DNA from: Solirubrobacter deserti
GTDB lineage: Bacteria; Actinomycetota; Thermoleophilia; Solirubrobacterales; Solirubrobacteraceae
Assembly (NCBI RefSeq): GCF_027587175.1
Contig: NZ_JAPCID010000041.1
Location: 1 to 64,000, forward strand
Direction of reading: 5' to 3'
Length of the DNA: 64,000 nt
The translations under genes and the position numbers were made by a program. The notes below the pieces were generated by a model that did not search any database, had not been told where the DNA came from, and worked only from the letters and a program-made list of their open reading frames with translations. Numbering within the stretch: the stretch's first letter is position 1; each line of letters opens with the position of its first letter. Positions 60,220-64,000 of this stretch are shown one piece after another.

Positions 60220-62958
60220 ATGGCGACCGGCAAGCGCCGTCTTGTGCTCGCGGCGCTTGCCGCAACCGCTCTCTTGACCGCCGCTCCCGCCGCCGGGGCG
60301 GCGGTAGAGCGCGTCGTAGCCGCCGAGGCGGCGTACATCGCTCCGCGCCTGAACGCCGATGGCGAGCTCGAGCTCGGCGTGCTCAGGACGGACTACGACG
60401 GCAGCAACGCGACCTGGTCGTCGGTCAGCGACACGGTCGTCCACACTCGCGCCGGATCGGCCATCACTGTCCCGAGCTGGGCGCAAGACCACGGGCTGAC
60501 GGGCTTCGGGCCCGCCGGCACGCGAACGTGGTGGACAGGTGACAACGGAAATGCGACCGACGCGCAGACGCGCGCCACCGTGCAGCTCGGGTGGACGCGG
60601 GAGCTGCTGGCCGGTCGACTGGCCACCGACGGATCGGCCGGCAGGGTACGCCGCGTCGATGGACCCGCTGACAGCCGGGTAGCGACGTTCGGCATCGGCC
60701 GTGATGCTCCCGACGAGGACCCGTGGAATGTCGCGATCCTCTACGACAGCGCCGGCGAGATGGCCGCGGGGGACTGGGAGGTCTGGTCGCAAGGGTCCGG
60801 GCACCTCAACCGCGAGCGCGAGAGCCTCTCGTGGGGCTTCAACCGTGCTGGGTACTACTGCCTCGACTTCGAGGTCCGCGCGACCCTGGCCAGCGGCCGG
60901 CCGGTCTACGATCGTCGCGCGCTGGCGATCGCCGTCGGCGACATCGACCCGCTCGCCGCGCCGGTCTGCGCGGAGGAGGACCAGACGACGAGCCTGACCC
61001 TGTCCGCCGACCCGGCCGGGTCGACGCTGGCCGGACAGCCCCTGACCCTCACCGCCACCGTAGGCCCGACCTCGGCGACGGGTCGCGTGCGCTTCTTCGT
61101 CAACGACGATGGCGGTGAGCGGACGCTCGGTGGGCCGGTCGTCGTGGCGGGCGGGCAGGCGGAGCTCGTCACGACCGGCCTTGAGCCCGGGCGCCACCTG
61201 CTGCGAGCGGTGTTCGAGCCCGCTGACGCCGAGGCCCACTCGCCGGCGTCCGCGACACGGGCTCACCAGGTGCAGCCCCGGGAACGGTTCGTCATCGACA
61301 CCGGTCCGGAGGACCTGCTGCACGCCGACATCGCCATGGAGGGAAACGCCAAAGGGCTGCGGCTGTTCGTCGGCGTCGACGGTCGCGTGGAGCGCCAGAT
61401 CCCGCTTGCGGACGCCGTTCTCGTCGTACCCGACCGGGCGCGAGACGTGATCCCGGCCAACCCGGCGTACGAGTTCATCGGTGAGCCGGGCAGCCCGGTT
61501 TGGTCGGTCCCGTTGACGCAGAAGCCCGGGATCCCGTGGCTCGGCATCAGCTCCGCGTCGATTGACGAGGACGCGTTCCAGCGGCTCTCGGTCTGGCGGC
61601 TCGACGCCATCTCGGACCACGACGGCGGCCCCGCCCCGGGCGCGTTCGTGCTCTGGGATCGCTTTGACGGCGCCCGTCCGCTCTTCAACACCCGGCAAGG
61701 TCTGCCGGGCGCCACCCGGATGCTCTCGCGCGTCGGCAACCACGCGCATGCCACGTGGTCGTTCACCGCCCCCGGGGTCTATTGCCTCGCGATGAGTGCC
61801 GGCAACCGCTTCGCGGCCACGGGCGCCCCCGCCGCGGACGCGGCGGTGCTGACCGTCGTCGTGGGCGACGCCGCCGATCCGTACGCCATCCCGACCTGTG
61901 CGGAGCGCGGGACGCGGCCGGTGGCGTCACATCAGCCCCGGCCCGAGCGCCAGCCAGGCGGCACCGCATACGCCGTCCGCGCCGACGGCGAGCGCCGAGC
62001 CTTTTACGACCTGCGTCCGGAGGTGGTCGACGGCGGACTGCGCGTCGACGTACTCGAGGGGGACCCGGCGGGGCCGGGCATGCTGCGCGACATCGACGAG
62101 ATCGTGTTCGGCGTCACCGGTTCGCGCGAACTCGGCGAGAGCCCCGACGCCAACCGCTACGTGCTCGGCAGCGACACCACTGCGATCGACTCGGCCAGCG
62201 TTGCGGGTGACCTGCGCTGGCGGCTCGTCGGCGTCGACGGTCCCGGAACGCTGACGCTCAGCGACGAGTGGCACGACCTGCGCGCGCGAACGCTGCTGAG
62301 CAGCGCTGTCGGCACGGCGCCGGACCACCACGATTTGTGGCCGGGCCGCCGCGATCCGCTGGCGTGGCGTTTCGGTGCGCACGGTGTCTACTGCGTCACG
62401 TTCGAGTGGACGGGCGTAGCCCCCGACGGGCGACCGCTCGTAACGCGTCGAACGCTGACCTTCGCCGTCGGCGTCGACCCTACGGCCGTCACGCCGTGCC
62501 CGCAGCGGCCGCCGTCGCCGCCGGCGCCTCCAGGACCGGGTGACGCGACCGTCCCCGCCCTACCGGCGACCCCGGCGACCCCGGCGCCCATGCCTTCGCC
62601 GCGACTGCGGATGAGCATGCGCGTCGTTACGCCGAAGGTGGTCCGCCATGCCGCGATGCGACGACGGGACGCTCTGCGGGTTCGCTGCGGGCTGTCGACT
62701 GCGGGGACCTGCCATGTGCGCGCCACCGTCTCACGTGCAACGGCGCGCCGCCTCGGTCTGCGCAGCCGGGTGATCGCCGCCGGCCGCCGCACCCTCCGCC
62801 GACCCGGCACCGCCACCGTCGTGGTGCAGCTCGACAGGCGGGCCCGACGGGCCATCGCCCGCTCCCGCGGCTCGCTTCACATCCGGCTCGACGCCACGGC
62901 GCGAGCCCGCGGACAGCGGACCGTCACTCGTACGGCGCAGGTGACGGTCTCCGGCTGA
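60220..62958 (+). CDS. Secreted anchored-repeat protein with three repeat domains and one Ig-like domain
   Basis: 912 residues. Signal peptide (LVLAALAATALLTAAPAAGA). Three repeat domains end in the same W-x-F...G-V/Y-Y-C pattern: LSWGFNRAGYYCLDF (~205), HATWSFTAPGVYCLAM (~515), LAWRFGAHGVYCVTF (~715). An Ig-like domain occupies ~255-350. The C-terminal ~120 residues are a basic domain (RLRMSMRVVTPKVVRHAAM onward) seen in Thermoleophilia exported proteins; no LPxTG. Such proteins accompany an anchored-repeat ABC transporter. Confidence 0.75.
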   Translation: MATGKRRLVLAALAATALLTAAPAAGAAVERVVAAEAAYIAPRLNADGELELGVLRTDYDGSNATWSSVSDTVVHTRAGSAITVPSWAQDHGLTGFGPAGTRTWWTGDNGNATDAQTRATVQLGWTRELLAGRLATDGSAGRVRRVDGPADSRVATFGIGRDAPDEDPWNVAILYDSAGEMAAGDWEVWSQGSGHLNRERESLSWGFNRAGYYCLDFEVRATLASGRPVYDRRALAIAVGDIDPLAAPVCAEEDQTTSLTLSADPAGSTLAGQPLTLTATVGPTSATGRVRFFVNDDGGERTLGGPVVVAGGQAELVTTGLEPGRHLLRAVFEPADAEAHSPASATRAHQVQPRERFVIDTGPEDLLHADIAMEGNAKGLRLFVGVDGRVERQIPLADAVLVVPDRARDVIPANPAYEFIGEPGSPVWSVPLTQKPGIPWLGISSASIDEDAFQRLSVWRLDAISDHDGGPAPGAFVLWDRFDGARPLFNTRQGLPGATRMLSRVGNHAHATWSFTAPGVYCLAMSAGNRFAATGAPAADAAVLTVVVGDAADPYAIPTCAERGTRPVASHQPRPERQPGGTAYAVRADGERRAFYDLRPEVVDGGLRVDVLEGDPAGPGMLRDIDEIVFGVTGSRELGESPDANRYVLGSDTTAIDSASVAGDLRWRLVGVDGPGTLTLSDEWHDLRARTLLSSAVGTAPDHHDLWPGRRDPLAWRFGAHGVYCVTFEWTGVAPDGRPLVTRRTLTFAVGVDPTAVTPCPQRPPSPPAPPGPGDATVPALPATPATPAPMPSPRLRMSMRVVTPKVVRHAAMRRRDALRVRCGLSTAGTCHVRATVSRATARRLGLRSRVIAAGRRTLRRPGTATVVVQLDRRARRAIARSRGSLHIRLDATARARGQRTVTRTAQVTVSG

Positions 62959-63109
62959 CTTGGACGCGGCAGCCGATACCACCACTTCGCGCGCTCCATG
63001 GTCGACCAGACCACAAGGCACGCGCTCGTCGATGAGCGCCCGACGCGGGCCGTTGCGCGGCGAACGTGTTGCGACCGAGTTACGGAGGCGGTATGACTGT
63101 GCGGCTTCC

Positions 63110-63430
63110 ATGAAGCGCCTATTGGTCATGCCACGAAGCACACCGCTGGTGCTCGCCGGTGCGCTGGCGCTTCTCACGTTCATCGCACTGGTCGATTCGA
63201 GCCTAGCGTTGACGATTGCGCCGGCCGTCCTGCTGTTGACGCTGTTCAAGTGCGGTATCCGGCCGGGTGAGCGGTTGTTCGCGTGCTTCGCTCAACGACG
63301 AGTGACGGCCGTTCGTCCCGCGTCCCAGCGGCGTCCACGGCCCGCGCTGTTCCTGCGTCCCGTCGGACGGGTGCTCGGCGCCGCGTACGGGCTGCGGGGT
63401 CCGCCCGCCGCGCGCCTGCAGCTCAGCTAG
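63110..63430 (+). CDS. Small membrane protein, first of a tandem pair
   Basis: 106 residues from ATG 63110 (ATG 63128 is an alternative). Hydrophobic region STPLVLAGALALLTFIALVD and TIAPAVLLLTLF is followed by the motif CGIRPGERL and a basic Arg/Pro-rich tail ending LRGPPAARLQLS. A TTGCGA-N17-TATGAC promoter is possible at 63069-63097. It is a clear paralogue of the next gene. Confidence 0.6.
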   Translation: MKRLLVMPRSTPLVLAGALALLTFIALVDSSLALTIAPAVLLLTLFKCGIRPGERLFACFAQRRVTAVRPASQRRPRPALFLRPVGRVLGAAYGLRGPPAARLQLS

Positions 63431-63538
63431 GTACGCGGTCCTGCGGCGATGCGGCGGGCGTGTGCCCGTCCGTCAATCCCGATCGCAGGAGAAGCCAGGC
63501 GCTATGGGCGCCGCCACGATCGACACCTCAGAAGCCCC

Positions 63539-63835
63539 GTGAACCGTCGCTTCGTCATCTTTGCCGTCGCGCTGCTCGCGCTTGCCGCGTGGGTCGAACC
63601 CGGACTGGCACTCGCGCTCGCGCCGGGCCTGATGCTCCTCGCGCTGCTTGCGTGCGGGGTACGCCCAGGCGAGCGCCTTATCGAGCGGTTGCGGCGGCGC
63701 CCAACGTCGCGGTCCTCGCGTCCGGCATCTTCTCGCGCGCCACTGCGCCCGTACGTCGTCCGCCCGCTCGAGCGCGCGCTGGGTTCCTCACTCGCGGTTC
63801 GTCCTCCTCCCGGCGCCGCCGCCGTTCCCCGGTAG
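63539..63835 (+). CDS. Small membrane protein, second of the tandem pair
   Basis: 98 residues from GTG 63539. FVIFAVALLALAAWVEPGLA and APGLMLLALL form the hydrophobic part, followed by CGVRPGERLIERL and an Arg/Pro/Ser tail with RPLERALG. It aligns with the preceding protein through LAL-x-x-AP-x-x-x-LL-x-L-x-x-CG-x-RPGERL and the RP-x-x-R-x-LG motif. Function is unknown; it sits between the surface proteins and a lipoprotein gene. Confidence 0.6.
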   Translation: MNRRFVIFAVALLALAAWVEPGLALALAPGLMLLALLACGVRPGERLIERLRRRPTSRSSRPASSRAPLRPYVVRPLERALGSSLAVRPPPGAAAVPR

Positions 63836-63892
63836 CGCCCGCGGCTCCTCGCCGCGTTCCTGACCTTTGATCATGGAGAGGAGGGACTTGCT

Positions 63893-64000
63893 TTGCGCAC
63901 GTTCCACGGCGACCGCGCCACTCGTCTGCGAGTGCTCGCGCCAATCGCCATCAGCTTGACCGTCGCCGCGTGCGGCGGCGACGACAACACGGCCGACACC
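63893..64000 (+). CDS. Lipoprotein, partial at right edge (candidate solute-binding protein)
   Basis: Only the first 36 codons are visible, from TTG 63893. The N-terminus is basic, then LRVLAPIAISLTVAACGGDD, with lipobox T-V-A-A-C. A GGAGAGGAGGGA ribosome site lies upstream. In the anchored-repeat loci a solute-binding lipoprotein of an ABC transporter is expected here; the visible part neither proves nor excludes this. Confidence 0.6.
   Translation, partial: MRTFHGDRATRLRVLAPIAISLTVAACGGDDNTADT

Noticed and set aside
62972-62979. GCCGATAC as an eighth sigma-28-like -10
   Set aside because: The position 16 bases upstream reads CGGC rather than T(C/A)AA and no start codon follows at the usual distance.

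Overview
The window is very GC-rich with strong C/G third-position bias, GTG and TTG starts, and short or 4-base gene overlaps. Its gene set is actinobacterial: F420-type luciferase-like oxidoreductase, GAAC-N4-GTTC type LexA boxes, tRNAs without encoded CCA, an aroK-aroB fusion, and WhiG/FliA-like promoters. It resembles Thermoleophilia (Solirubrobacterales: Solirubrobacter/Conexibacter). That placement is inferred from gene content only; no 16S gene is present. The window is chromosomal, mostly core genes with accessory inserts.

Layout. 1-1.9 kb: end of a wHTH/coiled-coil gene, a GNAT acetyltransferase and small proteins. 1.9-11.8 kb: type IV pilus locus with two pilins, PilV/PilW/PilX-like minor pilins, PilM, prepilin peptidase PilD, PilN, PilO and a periplasmic protein; no PilB/PilC/PilT motor genes are in view. 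11.9-16.1 kb: shikimate genes aroC, aroKB fusion, aroQ and pepQ. 16.1-21.8 kb: an accessory block (secreted Ca-binding repeat protein, OsmC, MarR-GNAT fusion, DUF2231, M28 peptidase, secreted repeat protein) separating pepQ from efp. 21.9-25.8 kb: efp, nusB, xseB, ispA, dxs. 25.9-27.4 kb: two convergent secreted-protein genes, one a metzincin-like protease. 27.5-40 kb: tlyA, nadK, recN, pyrG, M20 peptidase, nudF, xerD, deoB, a lipoprotein, mutM, grxC, recO. 40-43 kb: LysR and two SDRs, a small secreted protein. 43-50 kb: ppdK, dgt, dnaG, an SOS-box HNH gene, tRNA-Asn. 50-58.4 kb: a sugar dehydrogenase, a glycosyltransferase/GNAT/LLM/response regulator/HD-GYP operon, a RES-type toxin-antitoxin pair and a secreted helical protein. 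58.5-64 kb: tRNA-Met with an integrase relic, then an anchored-repeat surface-protein locus that runs off the right edge.

How parts connect. Seven promoters share one unusual architecture, T(C/A)AA-N15/16-GNCGATNN, close to the FliA/SigD/WhiG consensus. Six sit 7-11 bases before a start codon, which predicts leaderless mRNAs. They precede the minor pilin, pilV-like, pilM and pilN genes, a secreted Ca-binding repeat protein and a secreted metzincin. The seventh drives the major pilin through a c-di-GMP-I riboswitch. An HD-GYP phosphodiesterase and CheY-like protein at 55 kb could alter the same second messenger. I read this as a sigma-28-family surface/pilus regulon with second-messenger control of the main pilin; that is the most notable system here.

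A second network is SOS: near-perfect LexA boxes lie in front of recN and of an HTH-HTH-HNH protein gene. Two housekeeping genes, efp and recO, lack a conventional start codon at the position their families predict.
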